Source of the DNA: CAYZTD01 sp964638155
Lineage (GTDB): Archaea > Thermoplasmatota > E2 > DHVEG-1
Length of the DNA: 64,000 nt
Direction of reading: 5' to 3'
Assembly (NCBI GenBank): GCA_964638155.1
Contig: CAZWYI010000003.1
Coordinates: forward strand, 46,421-110,420
Under the pieces are notes generated by a model. The model was given only the letters and a program-made list of their open reading frames with translations. It ran no database searches and had not been told where the DNA came from. A program made the translations under genes and the position numbers. This document shows, piece by piece, positions 39,300-49,836 of this stretch (position 1 is its first letter; every line of letters begins with the position of its first letter).

Positions 39300-41228
39300 A
39301 TGGGACTTTTAGAAAAAGCACAAGCAAAGAAAAATAAAAAACCAACTGAACAAAAAACAGAATCAGATGTAAAAATAATAAAAAATAAAGTTGAGAAGAA
39401 AACAATTAAAAAATCACAGGGACTACTCGAAAAAGCAAAAGTAAAAAAAGACAAAATAAAAACTATAGAAGTAGAACAAGAAAAAAATAAAGCAGGCAAA
39501 AAATTCAAAAAAGACAAAGGAGAAGAAATAATAGAAGAAAAAAAGGGTTTTGGATACAAAGGAATAGGCACAAGAAGAATCACATTTGACCATGACAAAA
39601 AAGAATATTTTTATAAAGTAGTTGAACCCGAGCTTACTGAAGAAGAAAAAGAAATTAAAAAAGAAATTTCTCATCTTTTCAAAATGCTTGCGGATGTAAA
39701 CATTTCTGAAATGGATAAAAAAGAAAAAGAAAATTTTTTAGAAGAAACATTAGAACAAATCATAGTTGATAACAACATACAATTCCTAAGAAAGAAAAAG
39801 ATAAAAGAGGAAGACGAAACAGAAGAAAATAAAAAAGGTTTATCACAAATATTTTCAAAAAATAAAAAAGATAAGAATACAAAAGAAAAAAAGGATAAAA
39901 AACATAAAACTAAAAAGAAAAAACAGAAATTTGATCTTAAATCTATTTTTAACAAAAAAGATAGTGAATACAAGGAACTTACAAAAGAAGAACTAGAAAA
40001 AAAAGAAAAAAAAATCAAAGAAAAAATATTTTATCATCTTTTCAAAGATTTCTTAGGATATGGACAAATAGATATAATAATGCAGGATGAAGGAATAGAA
40101 GATATCAGTTGCGATGGGCACCATGTACCTGTTTTTATTTATCACAAGAAATATGATGAAATAACATCAAATGTAGTATTTGACAATGAAGAAGACCTAA
40201 ATTCTTTTGTAATACGGCTTGCTCAAATCTGTGGTAAACAAATATCTGTGTTTTCCCCAATTGTAGATGGAAAATTGCCTGATGGATCACGTCTTCAGAC
40301 TACTCTTGCTAGAACTGTAACACGCGGGTCAACCTTTACAATCAGAAAATTCAAAGAAAACCCACTAACACCAATTGATCTGATAAATTTTGAATCAATA
40401 TCATATGAAATGGCTGCATATTTCTGGATGGCAATAGAAAGAGGAGCCTCAGTTTTATTTTGTGGGGGAACCGCTTCAGGTAAAACTACAGCACTAAATG
40501 CATTATCTCTTTTTATCCCTGAATCCCACAAAATTGTATCAATTGAAGATACAAGAGAGGTAAATCTTCCACATAAAAACTGGATCGCAGGCACAACTAG
40601 ACAAGGTTTCAGTGCAGCAGATGATAAAACCGGTAAAGACATAGATATGTTCGATTTAATAAGAGCCGCTTTAAGGCAACGTCCAAAAGTAATAATGGTG
40701 GGAGAGGTCCGTGGTAAAGAAGCCTACAGCTTATTCCAGGCTATGTCAACAGGCCATACAGCTTACTCAACAGTCCACGCAAGCGATATACATACTCTTA
40801 TACAGAGATTAGAAAACCCTCCTATTGAACTTCCAAGAGCTCTTCTAACATCTCTTGAGGTAATAGTATTTCAAAATGCTATAGACATCAAAGGAAAAAC
40901 AGTTAGAAGAATGACCAGTGTCACTGAAATAGTAAAACTAGATCCTGACACAAACCAACTAATTTTCATGGAGCCATATAAATGGGTTAGTAAAACAGAT
41001 GACAGGTTTGAAAGCGCAGGCTCAAGTAAGGTTTTAAACAATATAAGACTGCAAAACGACTGGAGTGATATAGAACTCTGTGAAGAACTTGAAAAAAGGA
41101 TATTAATACTAAAATGGATGGCTAAAAAAGATATAAGAGACTACAGAGAAGTAGGAAGGATAGTAAATCTTTATCATAAATATCCAGATGAAATCGTAAA
41201 AAGGGCAAAGGAGGAGACAAAGAATTGA
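39300..41228 (+). CDS. Type II/IV secretion system ATPase (archaeal pilus assembly motor)
   Basis: 642 residues. A Lys-rich N-terminal ~220 residues precede the conserved N-terminal ATPase domain (IDIIMQDEGIEDISCDGHHV) and core: Walker A CGGTASGKTTALNALSLF, Asp box VSIEDTREVNLPH, Walker B KVIMVGEVRGKEAYSLFQAM and His box STGHTAYSTVHASD. Closest in type to archaeal GspE/TadA ATPases powering pili. The stop overlaps the TTG start of the next gene. Confidence 0.92.
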   Translation: MGLLEKAQAKKNKKPTEQKTESDVKIIKNKVEKKTIKKSQGLLEKAKVKKDKIKTIEVEQEKNKAGKKFKKDKGEEIIEEKKGFGYKGIGTRRITFDHDKKEYFYKVVEPELTEEEKEIKKEISHLFKMLADVNISEMDKKEKENFLEETLEQIIVDNNIQFLRKKKIKEEDETEENKKGLSQIFSKNKKDKNTKEKKDKKHKTKKKKQKFDLKSIFNKKDSEYKELTKEELEKKEKKIKEKIFYHLFKDFLGYGQIDIIMQDEGIEDISCDGHHVPVFIYHKKYDEITSNVVFDNEEDLNSFVIRLAQICGKQISVFSPIVDGKLPDGSRLQTTLARTVTRGSTFTIRKFKENPLTPIDLINFESISYEMAAYFWMAIERGASVLFCGGTASGKTTALNALSLFIPESHKIVSIEDTREVNLPHKNWIAGTTRQGFSAADDKTGKDIDMFDLIRAALRQRPKVIMVGEVRGKEAYSLFQAMSTGHTAYSTVHASDIHTLIQRLENPPIELPRALLTSLEVIVFQNAIDIKGKTVRRMTSVTEIVKLDPDTNQLIFMEPYKWVSKTDDRFESAGSSKVLNNIRLQNDWSDIELCEELEKRILILKWMAKKDIRDYREVGRIVNLYHKYPDEIVKRAKEETKN

Positions 41229-42091
41229 AGTCTACAAACTATACCAGGTTTTGTAGAAGACTTCTTTCAGACACCTTTGAAAAATTCAATATAAGTGAAA
41301 CTACAAAAAATAGAATACTTGAAAAAGCAAATATAGCAATGGTATACAAAGAATATTTTTCAATGGTTTTAATGAACATAATAATTGGTTTTATAGTATC
41401 ATTTATATCAACAATAATTTTGTACCTATTATTCCCTCATCCAATAACAGCATTATTAATGCTTATAGTATCATGTGTAGTTCCATTTGCAATAGGGATG
41501 TACTACCTTGCACTTCCAAATATAATGGCTAATGCAAGAGGGAAAAAAATCGATAAATATCTGCCTTATGCTACAAATTTTATAAATACAATGAGTGTGG
41601 CAGGAATATCACCTGCTGAAATATTTGAAGCTTTATCAAAAATAGAACTATACGATGAAATACAAAAAGAATCAAAAAAGATTACTACAGAAATAAATAT
41701 GATGGGAGTAGACACAATAACTGCATTAAACAATGCTATAAACATATCTCCATCCACTAGATTTAAAGAATTTATCCAAGGAATACTAAGTGTCATCCAA
41801 TCAGGAAGTGAGCTAGGTCCATATTTTGAGCGATGTGTCGAAAGATACATGGCAACAGACCTAATTGATAGAAAAAGAAACCTAGAATCACTTGCTGTAA
41901 TGGCAGAAGCATTTGTAGTGACAGTAATAGCATTTCCGCTTTTTCTAGTGATAATAATATCTATTATGGGTCTAACAAGTGAAGGAGGAGTATCGTTTCC
42001 ATTTCTATATATAATTGCTTTATTAATACTTCCAATGGCTTATTTTGGATTTTATATGCTGATGAGTTCAGGTATGGGCGAATCAATATGA
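41225..42091 (+). CDS. Pilus assembly platform protein, TadC/FlaJ-like (1)
   Basis: 288 residues with a T2SSF-type domain and membrane segments at about 40-95 (MVLMNIIIGFIVSFISTIIL) and at the C terminus. TTG start overlapping the ATPase stop, with GGAGGAG upstream. Conserved region YLPYATNFINTMSVAGISPA. It works with the next gene product as the inner-membrane platform. Ends with ATGA overlap. Confidence 0.85.
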   Translation: MKSTNYTRFCRRLLSDTFEKFNISETTKNRILEKANIAMVYKEYFSMVLMNIIIGFIVSFISTIILYLLFPHPITALLMLIVSCVVPFAIGMYYLALPNIMANARGKKIDKYLPYATNFINTMSVAGISPAEIFEALSKIELYDEIQKESKKITTEINMMGVDTITALNNAINISPSTRFKEFIQGILSVIQSGSELGPYFERCVERYMATDLIDRKRNLESLAVMAEAFVVTVIAFPLFLVIIISIMGLTSEGGVSFPFLYIIALLILPMAYFGFYMLMSSGMGESI

Positions 42092-42996
42092 AAAATATAT
42101 TCAAACAAAAAAAATACAATGCAAAAAAATTCTATGGCAAAGATAGAAATATCCTGATACTAGTAGCTATTTCCTTAACCTGCTCGATTATTCTTTTTTT
42201 TATAGGTATTTTATTATGGTTAGATTTAGCAGTGATAAAAGGAGAAATACTTACAGGACCTGATTTTATTGTTTTTGGTCTTTTAACTGCAATAGGACCA
42301 ATAGGTTTTTATAATCATATAAAAGCAAAAAAGAAAAAAGAAATAGAAAACCATTTACCTGATTTCTTAAGAGAAATCAGTAGCTCTACATCATCAGGGA
42401 TGACAGTATTTGATGCAATAATATCAGCATCACAAGGAGACCATGGGAAATTAACAGCTGAATTAAAGATGATGGCCTCACAGCTATCATGGGGAATACC
42501 AGTAGATGAAGCTTTAATCAATTTTTCAAAAAGGATTAATACACCATCAGTAAAAAGAATGGTAGTAACAATAAACAAGGCATTAAGCATTGGAGGAAAC
42601 ACATCATCTATTTTTGAAGCAGCAGCAAGAGAAATAGATCAATCAAAACTAGTAGAAGAACAAAGAAAAGCAGAGATGTCTATGTATAGTATTGTTATTT
42701 TCATAAGTTTCTTTGTATTTCTAGCAGTAATCTTAATAATAAATAATACCATATTTCAGGCTATATTTGATTTACAAGGAAAAATGAGTGGTGCAAGTGT
42801 TGGAAATTCAGGTCTAACAATATCAGAAGTTGATCCAACAGATTTAAAAAATGTTTTTTTAGTTTTCCTGTTAGTTCAAAGTGTAGGCGGAGGACTTCTA
42901 GGTGGTTTTATGATGGATGGAAAACTTTCAAGTGGTGTGAGATATGGATTTGTATTGATTCTTGTAACTTTCTTTGTGTTTAAATTCCTATTTTAA
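42088..42996 (+). CDS. Pilus assembly platform protein, TadC/FlaJ-like (2)
   Basis: 302 residues, second T2SSF domain protein. Membrane segments at 25-75, and two or three at the C terminus. Signature NHLPDFLREISSSTSSGMTV and GIPVDEALINFSKRINTPSV. Translationally coupled to the preceding gene by ATGA. Splitting the platform into two proteins is usual for archaeal pili. Confidence 0.85.
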   Translation: MKNIFKQKKYNAKKFYGKDRNILILVAISLTCSIILFFIGILLWLDLAVIKGEILTGPDFIVFGLLTAIGPIGFYNHIKAKKKKEIENHLPDFLREISSSTSSGMTVFDAIISASQGDHGKLTAELKMMASQLSWGIPVDEALINFSKRINTPSVKRMVVTINKALSIGGNTSSIFEAAAREIDQSKLVEEQRKAEMSMYSIVIFISFFVFLAVILIINNTIFQAIFDLQGKMSGASVGNSGLTISEVDPTDLKNVFLVFLLVQSVGGGLLGGFMMDGKLSSGVRYGFVLILVTFFVFKFLF

Positions 42997-43106
42997 CCTA
43001 TCCTTTAATATACTCCTTTAAAAAAGTATAACAGCGATATAACATTTCGTAATAATTGCCAAAAAAGGTTATATATAATAGTCAAAAAAATAATATGTGT
43101 GGATAG

Positions 43107-44951
43107 GTGAAGATGGGAGTAAAAACATTCTTGAAAAGATCTAATGCAGTTTCAGAAGTAGTAGGAGCTATGATACTAGTTTTAATTGCTGTAGTCACCT
43201 TTGCCTCAATATACATATATTTAATGCCAACTGGCCCAGATATTGAAACATCTACCAAACTAGAAGGATATGTAAATGAAAAAGGATCAATTGTGTTATC
43301 ACATAAAGGTGGAGAAACCATTAATACTTATAAATTGATAATAAGAGAACCTGACGGAGCATATGTTGGATCAAAAATTTTAGAAAATGATAGTTGGAAA
43401 ATTGGACAATCCAGATATCCTTTGGACCAAATAGGGCGAAGCGATATCAAACTTATTGGTGAAACAGATTTAGAGGTATCAGTTTATGCTAAAAATAGAG
43501 ATGGAAGCTATCAACAGGTCTTTAATGGTATTTTAACTGGAAAAATTGAACGTTCAGATCCAGAAATTTATCTTATTTCAAGCTTAAAACAGAACACAAC
43601 AGACGAGGATTTGATATGTTTTAGCGATAATATTAATTCTGAGATAGGGGCAACTAGTTATATCTATAGTTGGGTTAAAAATGATATTCCAATTTATAAC
43701 GTTTTAATGCCATTTGATATAGAAAATTCTACAACTACCAGAGATTATTCAGGCAACGAAAAAAATGCATCTGCCCATGGTGCAAATTGGACTAGTAACG
43801 GACGTATAGGAGGATGTTATCAATTTGATGGCGACGACTATTTAATGCTTCCAAGTTGTTTTGATACAGGATATATCGATAAAATAACAGTTGAAACCTG
43901 GATTAAAACTGATACACCTGGTGCAATAGCATCATTTGATAAAGAAAAACTATGGGAATTAGATGTATCAAATGATGGAAAGATATTATGGTCTAACACA
44001 GCAAATACAATTACAGCCGACACAGAAGGAACAACTATAATTAACGATAATAACTGGCATCATATTGCTGTAACATATGACAGCTCAACAGGTGAAAATA
44101 AAATATTTGTTGATGGAAAACTAGAAAATATTGAAAATGCCCATGATATAGGGAATCTTCTTGGAGATGGTACAAATCAACAGGGATATATCGGGCGTAG
44201 TGCTGGAGGAGATGGTCAGGCTACCTGGAATACATTAACATATGATGACTTTGAGGATGGTTGGGGAAATTATACTGATGGAGGCTGGGATTGTACAAGA
44301 ACAAGTAATGAAAAACATCAAGGATCGTATTCTGCCCGTATAAGAGATGATAATAGATATGCATCATCATTTTATCATACCAACGGAATAGATGTAGATA
44401 CTCTTGATTATACCTCTATAAAAGTCGATTTTTGGTGGATGAGAAGTGGTAACTATTGGGATGTAGGAGATGACGAAGATTGGTGGCTTAGATACTATAA
44501 TGGGATAGGATTGATCACAGTACTAGATATGAACTATCCTGGAGGTTATTCCCAGGATACATGGTATCATACTTTTACATATATCAACGAATCAGATTAT
44601 GCTTTTCCAACAGATATGAAACTTAGATTTCAATGTGATGCAACTTCCGATTATGATATAGTATACTTAGATGAAATATATGTAAATGCAACCACTGGAG
44701 AAACAAGTATCTCTAATTTTAGTGGATATATAGACGAATTTTCTATCTATAATCATTTACTCTCTGAAGAACAAATCTATCAAAATTATATCTCTGGGAA
44801 AAACAAAGATTCCGAAAAAGACGTTATCGTATCTGAAGAAACCCAACTTGAAGACATATGGAAATGTAATATTATTCCAATAAATAGTTTAGAATGTGGA
44901 GACCAAGTAGAATCTAATATTTTAGAAATAAAAAATTATTTGGAGGAATAA
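43107..44951 (+). CDS. Pilin-like protein carrying a LamG (concanavalin-like) domain
   Basis: 614 residues. Class III signal leader and assembly helix (KTFLKRSNAVSEVVGAMILV then LIAVVTFASIYIYLMP) as in archaeal pilins, then a beta domain, then a LamG-type domain at about residues 205-375 (FDGDDYLMLPSCFDTG, TVETWIKTDTPG, WHHIAVTYDSSTGENKIFVD) interrupted by a second beta insertion and closed by FSGYIDEFSIYNHLLSEEQI. Probably a tip adhesin or large minor pilin binding glycans or proteins. Follows the pilus motor operon by 110 bp with its own promoter-like region. Confidence 0.8.
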   Translation: MKMGVKTFLKRSNAVSEVVGAMILVLIAVVTFASIYIYLMPTGPDIETSTKLEGYVNEKGSIVLSHKGGETINTYKLIIREPDGAYVGSKILENDSWKIGQSRYPLDQIGRSDIKLIGETDLEVSVYAKNRDGSYQQVFNGILTGKIERSDPEIYLISSLKQNTTDEDLICFSDNINSEIGATSYIYSWVKNDIPIYNVLMPFDIENSTTTRDYSGNEKNASAHGANWTSNGRIGGCYQFDGDDYLMLPSCFDTGYIDKITVETWIKTDTPGAIASFDKEKLWELDVSNDGKILWSNTANTITADTEGTTIINDNNWHHIAVTYDSSTGENKIFVDGKLENIENAHDIGNLLGDGTNQQGYIGRSAGGDGQATWNTLTYDDFEDGWGNYTDGGWDCTRTSNEKHQGSYSARIRDDNRYASSFYHTNGIDVDTLDYTSIKVDFWWMRSGNYWDVGDDEDWWLRYYNGIGLITVLDMNYPGGYSQDTWYHTFTYINESDYAFPTDMKLRFQCDATSDYDIVYLDEIYVNATTGETSISNFSGYIDEFSIYNHLLSEEQIYQNYISGKNKDSEKDVIVSEETQLEDIWKCNIIPINSLECGDQVESNILEIKNYLEE

Positions 44952-44954
44952 AAT

Positions 44955-46916
44955 ATGTTGAAAAAAATTGTTAAAAACATACAGATAACTTTCATAATAT
45001 TCGTTTTATTATCAATTTTGTTTTTTCCATATGTTTCAGAAAAAGTTAAAGCTGATGATTTCAGCGACGAACTTGCAAGAGCAATACTTGCAGATGAATT
45101 AACATTAATTAGCTCATCATATACAGATAAGTCAAATGGTGACCAACAAGTGGCAATTTTATCTTCATTTGGGGATTTTATGCCTACTGAGGGAGATACA
45201 TTTGTTGTTTTAAGTACAGGTATAGCAGGAGGTGCGGCAACATCAGATGGGCAAGACCCAGGTAGCGAAAGAGGTACATGGTTTGGCCCGCAGTACCCCT
45301 ATTACTACTCGCAATTAGATAAAGCTGTTCTTACAATGGAATTACAAGTACCATCAGATATGAATTATCTATATTTTACCAGTCAGTTTTTTTCAACAGA
45401 AGGACCAGAATGGATAGATTGCGGATATAATGATAAATTTACAGTAAAAGCCATACATGATGGAGTAACAATAGGTTCACACACTTTAGATGTAGATGAA
45501 AACGGCGGAGACCTAGTTTTAGATGCATATGATCTAACTGGCACTGGTTTTGATCTTTTTGCAAAGGTAAAAGGCACCTCAGATCCTACTAGTCCAGATG
45601 AAGTTGACTGGCTATCTACTACACCTGATATCATAGGCAGTGATGCAATGGCTACTTCACCCGTGGATAGATACTTTGAAGTACCACCAAATGAACAAAT
45701 CACACTTGAGATAAGTATCATAGATGACGGGGATAACCAACTAGATAGTTCAGCTTACATTGATAACATTGTATTTACCGATAAAAAAAGACAAGTAATA
45801 AGTGCAGAAAAAACAGTTAAAGACATCAATGGAAATCTACCAGAACCAGGAGACGAACTAAAATATACAATTGATATAACTAATATTGGCATTGAAGATC
45901 AGCCAGATAACCCAGGATATGAATTCGAAGACCCCTTACCAGAAGATGTAACTTTTGTAGAAGGATCTGAAGATACAGATTCTACGTATTCAATAGATGA
46001 CCCAATATATAATGAAATAGATCATACTATTACATGGAATGGAGAGATAAAGTCTCTTCACACTATTCGATTACATTTTAATGTAATTATAAATGATGGA
46101 GTACAAGATGGTACAACAATATCTAATCATGGTATGGTACATTGGGATAATAGTAATGATGGCATAAATGAAAATGATGAAACTGAAAATGTATATGCAA
46201 ACATTACAGTTTCCACAGCCCCAGATTATTTAACAGAAGACTTTTCTGACGATCGACCAGCACAAAAAGCAACAGCAACATATGCAGGAATAAAATGGTT
46301 TGAAACAAGTGAAAAAACATCAAAATCAGGATCATTTGAAGTAGCCTATGACTACAACTACTCAGCTATATTACAGGATTATGTTAGTACTTCACATTCT
46401 TTTAAAACAAAAATGAGATCAGATACAAATACACAATATTGGAATTATACAATATCAAACTTTAACCGTGAAATTAAATGGTGGGAAGTATGGTTTGCAT
46501 GCGGAGACGCAAGTGAATCATCAGATCTATATCTTAACTTTAAAAATAGTTCTAATGAAGAATTAGCAAAAATAAAATTTGATTATATACATGTCGATGG
46601 AACAGATTCTCCACTTGATTATTATTTAAAACTATACTATTGGAATGGTTCTTGGGCACCATTATATTGTATACCTATAGAAAAATATCTTAGAAACGGA
46701 TGGTATAAAATCAAAATCGAGGAAAACAGCCAAGGAAATATTGATTATTATTTAAACAAATCAGGACAAGGGATAGTAGCATCTAAAACAGATGTTAAAC
46801 TAGATGCACCATTCTCAGAAATGACAAAAATAGAATGGAGTAGCACCAAAAATCCAGTTGTCTGTCCTATTTTTTTCTGGGATGAAATGAAAATAAAATT
46901 AAAAGAAATAACTTAA
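44955..46916 (+). CDS. Secreted adhesin-like protein with choice-of-anchor L and DUF11-type repeats
   Basis: 653 residues. Signal peptide (IQITFIIFVLLSILFFPYVS). Residues 35-270 look like a choice-of-anchor L domain (ARAILADELTLISSS, LSTGIAGGAATSDGQDPGS). Residues 275-400 form a DUF11-type Ig-like repeat (EKTVKDINGNLPEPGDELKY, DPLPEDVTFVEGSE, ITWNGEIKSLHTI). The C-terminal ~230 residues are a beta-sandwich, possibly lectin-like. Four bp after the LamG pilin gene with a GGAGG site, so cotranscribed. Confidence 0.7.
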   Translation: MLKKIVKNIQITFIIFVLLSILFFPYVSEKVKADDFSDELARAILADELTLISSSYTDKSNGDQQVAILSSFGDFMPTEGDTFVVLSTGIAGGAATSDGQDPGSERGTWFGPQYPYYYSQLDKAVLTMELQVPSDMNYLYFTSQFFSTEGPEWIDCGYNDKFTVKAIHDGVTIGSHTLDVDENGGDLVLDAYDLTGTGFDLFAKVKGTSDPTSPDEVDWLSTTPDIIGSDAMATSPVDRYFEVPPNEQITLEISIIDDGDNQLDSSAYIDNIVFTDKKRQVISAEKTVKDINGNLPEPGDELKYTIDITNIGIEDQPDNPGYEFEDPLPEDVTFVEGSEDTDSTYSIDDPIYNEIDHTITWNGEIKSLHTIRLHFNVIINDGVQDGTTISNHGMVHWDNSNDGINENDETENVYANITVSTAPDYLTEDFSDDRPAQKATATYAGIKWFETSEKTSKSGSFEVAYDYNYSAILQDYVSTSHSFKTKMRSDTNTQYWNYTISNFNREIKWWEVWFACGDASESSDLYLNFKNSSNEELAKIKFDYIHVDGTDSPLDYYLKLYYWNGSWAPLYCIPIEKYLRNGWYKIKIEENSQGNIDYYLNKSGQGIVASKTDVKLDAPFSEMTKIEWSSTKNPVVCPIFFWDEMKIKLKEIT

Positions 46917-46924
46917 AGAAAAAA

Positions 46925-47638
46925 TTAACTTAATCCACCTGATTTAGTTCGATCTTCTTCAAAAAATACAAAGTTATCGATTAGCGTTTCCAACCTAGTA
47001 TACTCTAAAAGCTGTTCTTCATATATATCACCAAGCGCATTAAAATTTTCCATTAAAATAGAAGCATTCTCCAGATCACCTAAAGAATAATTCTCAATAG
47101 CGTTTTTCAATATCAAACTTGCTTTGTAACGTAAATCAGTTATATTTTTACCTGATTCAGAAAAAGAAATACAATAATTCACTAGACCAATATAAGAGGA
47201 GTCATTAGTATAGTTTTTAGATATAATAAGATAAGGTGTTGATTCATTGAATCTTTGGTTGGAAAAAAGATAATTATCCGCTGCATCTACACAGTTATTA
47301 ATACACTTATCAAAATAGCTAATATCGCTCTCATTTAAGTAACTATTATGCCAAAAGTAAGCTAAATCAAAATAATAGTTACCTTCAGATCTTAATTCAC
47401 GGGCTGAATTTATCTTTGTAAAGCCTTTTAAAAAATGGTCAGTAAAATTATTGTAGTTACTATAAATATATTTTATTTCTTCTGAATGTTTAATATTAAG
47501 CTCTGTAGTTATCTCCTCTGATAAATCTTCCATTTTACTGCGATTTATTATATCGGCAATGAAATAAGTAATTATGATTGTACCAACCATTATAGAAAGC
47601 AGCATTATAAACAGATTTTTATCAAATTTTCTATTCAT
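46925..47638 (-). CDS. Membrane-anchored helical protein of unknown function
   Basis: 237 residues. One N-terminal membrane segment (LFIMLLSIMVGTIIITYFIA), then an all-helical outer domain with many Asn, Tyr and Ser (NYYFDLAYFWHNSYLNESDI), resembling tetratricopeptide-like helices but without a clear repeat. Many potential N-glycosylation sites. Convergent with the adhesin gene, 8 bp apart. No family recognised. Confidence 0.5.
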   Translation of the reverse strand: MNRKFDKNLFIMLLSIMVGTIIITYFIADIINRSKMEDLSEEITTELNIKHSEEIKYIYSNYNNFTDHFLKGFTKINSARELRSEGNYYFDLAYFWHNSYLNESDISYFDKCINNCVDAADNYLFSNQRFNESTPYLIISKNYTNDSSYIGLVNYCISFSESGKNITDLRYKASLILKNAIENYSLGDLENASILMENFNALGDIYEEQLLEYTRLETLIDNFVFFEEDRTKSGGLS

Positions 47639-47785
47639 ATTTATACCATCCTCTAATTATAAGCTTAATATATCCCTTCATCCTACTTTCTTAAACATAA
47701 TATCTAACAACTATCTTATATAAATTCTCTGTGAGATTCTTACAATTTGACAATTATATTTCACGTATTACGATAGAAAAGATTA

Positions 47786-47812
47786 AAAGAGGGCCCCTAA
47801 TTTACCCTCTTT
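47786..47812. other. 8-bp stem hairpin before tRNA-Asp
   Basis: AAAGAGGG (47786-47793) pairs with CCCTCTTT (47805-47812) across an 11-base loop, 15 bases before the tRNA-Asp gene. Function unknown; it could be a terminator or a precursor processing element. Confidence 0.25.
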
Positions 47813-47827
47813 AAAAAACAGAAAGAT

Positions 47828-47900
47828 GCCCTGGTAGTGTAGCGGCCTATCATGTGGCCCTGTCGAGGCTACGACTCGGGTTCAAATCCCGACCGGGGCG
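47828..47900 (+). tRNA. tRNA-Asp (anticodon GTC)
   Basis: 73-nt cloverleaf. Acceptor GCCCTGG/CCGGGGC with one G-U pair, anticodon loop carries GTC, T arm CTCGGGTTCAAATCCCGA, discriminator G as usual for tRNA-Asp. Confidence 0.93.
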
Positions 47901-47985
47901 CTAATTTTTATTTTTTGAAATTCTCACGCGATAAATATAAATAGGGATAAGAGCCATATATAATATAAGGGTAGGATGGAGAGAT

Positions 47986-49836
47986 ATGCAAAAGAGAATT
48001 ATTATTTCTTTAGTTAGTAGTATACTTGTTTTTATAATTCTATTTTTACTCACATCTTGTTTTAACGCCACAGCAGAAACAATATCTGTAAACGATGATG
48101 GAACAGCAGATTATACAAGTATTCAAGATGCAATTGATAGTGCTAATGAAAGCGACACTATTTACATTTATACTGGAACCTATGTTGAGAACATACAAAT
48201 CACTAAGGATCTAACTTTAACTGGAGAAAATAAAGAAAATACAATAATAGATGGGGATGGCAACGATCATGTAATAGAAATAAAAGGAGAAAGATTTAAC
48301 GAAATAGAAGTAAATATATCAGATCTAACTGTAAAAAATGCAGGTGGAACAGGTTTTGATTGCTTAGCAATTTCTTTTGTAAATAATGGAAAGATTGAAA
48401 ATAACATAATCTCAGATAGTGGCAATGGAGATGGAATAGGAATAGATCATAGTACTAGTCTATCTATAAAAGACAACTCTATTTCAAATAATGAAAATGG
48501 AGCAGGTATTTCATTAACAGTTGAATCGCAAAATAATGAAATCTATTACAACGTGATCCAAGATAACAGCAATGGAATTTATATATACAAATCATCAAAT
48601 GATAATAGGATACATGATAATACTATCTCTGGAAACAGCCTATATGGAATTCATATTTCATCACAAACTCTTTCCACAGGAAACTATTTTTATCGAAATG
48701 ATATAAAAAGCAATAATCAAAATGCACTGGATCCTCATACAAACTACTGGGACTATAATTCAGAGGGAAATTACTGGGGAGATTACAATGGATATGATAA
48801 TAACAATGACGATATCGGAGATACACCCTATGATATACCAGGAGGCTCAAACCAAGATAATTACCCACTTGGATATTTTCAAACACAGCAGCAAACACCA
48901 ACTGCTTATATAACATTGATATCACCAAACCCTGCAACTGAAGGGAAAACAGTACAGTTCTCAGGCATGGGGACACCTACAAGCACAATAAGTCAAGTTG
49001 AATGGAAAATAAATGGAAACATTATGAGCTCTTCTGAAGAATTTACTTATTCAAGTTTTTCACCAGGGACATACTCTGTTTATTTTAGAGTTAAAAACTT
49101 TGATGGAGAATGGTCAAGCTATGATCATGACACTTTAATTGTAAATCAGGAATCAAATAACGGCGATACACAAGATAATCAAAAACCAATAGCTACAATT
49201 ACTAACCCAACCTCTTCATCCATAACAAAAAATTATGGTACAGAAATTAGTTTTTTAGGTGAGGGTGAAGATCCTGACTCAGATGAAAGGATAGTAGGTT
49301 ATGAATGGAAACTAAACGATGATGAAGTAATAAGTAATGAACAAAATTTCAGTAAATCAGATTTAGCAGTTGGAACAAATACAATATATTTTAGAGTAAA
49401 AAATAACCATGACGAATGGTCAGATCCTGATGCAGTTACAGTAAATATAGTTCAAGAAGATCCTGATGAAAACACGCCACCCGTTGCTATCCCCGGGGGC
49501 ATGTATAATGGTTTTACAAATAAAAACATTAGTTTTAACGGATCAGAAAGTTATGATCCTGATGACGATTCGATAACATCTTATAGTTGGGATTTTGGTG
49601 ATGGAAATACTGCAACAGGCATGATAGTAGAACATACTTATGAAAGCTCTGGCGAATATAACGTAGTTTTAACGGTGACAGATAATAATGGCGCAGAATC
49701 AAGCAGTACAACCATTGCAACAATACAAGAAAATGAAGAAGACAACGATAAATGGGTTATACCTGGTTTTGAAACTATATTATTCTTATTTGGACTAGTT
49801 GCAATAATATTAATTAAAAGAAAAAAGATCAACTAG
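47986..49836 (+). CDS. Surface protein: parallel beta-helix, Ig/PKD domains, C-terminal anchor
   Basis: 616 residues. Signal peptide, then a right-handed beta-helix of NosD/CASH type at about 30-275 (DDGTADYTSIQDAIDSANES, NGIYIYKSSNDNRIHDNTIS, SEGNYWGDYNGYDNNNDDIG). Two Ig-like domains (residues 300-490) and one PKD domain (SYSWDFGDGNTATGMIVEHT) follow. The C terminus WVIPGFETILFLFGLVAII then KRKK matches the PGF-type archaeal sorting/anchor pattern: short motif, membrane helix, basic tail. Likely attached to the cell surface. Confidence 0.8.
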   Translation: MQKRIIISLVSSILVFIILFLLTSCFNATAETISVNDDGTADYTSIQDAIDSANESDTIYIYTGTYVENIQITKDLTLTGENKENTIIDGDGNDHVIEIKGERFNEIEVNISDLTVKNAGGTGFDCLAISFVNNGKIENNIISDSGNGDGIGIDHSTSLSIKDNSISNNENGAGISLTVESQNNEIYYNVIQDNSNGIYIYKSSNDNRIHDNTISGNSLYGIHISSQTLSTGNYFYRNDIKSNNQNALDPHTNYWDYNSEGNYWGDYNGYDNNNDDIGDTPYDIPGGSNQDNYPLGYFQTQQQTPTAYITLISPNPATEGKTVQFSGMGTPTSTISQVEWKINGNIMSSSEEFTYSSFSPGTYSVYFRVKNFDGEWSSYDHDTLIVNQESNNGDTQDNQKPIATITNPTSSSITKNYGTEISFLGEGEDPDSDERIVGYEWKLNDDEVISNEQNFSKSDLAVGTNTIYFRVKNNHDEWSDPDAVTVNIVQEDPDENTPPVAIPGGMYNGFTNKNISFNGSESYDPDDDSITSYSWDFGDGNTATGMIVEHTYESSGEYNVVLTVTDNNGAESSSTTIATIQENEEDNDKWVIPGFETILFLFGLVAIILIKRKKIN

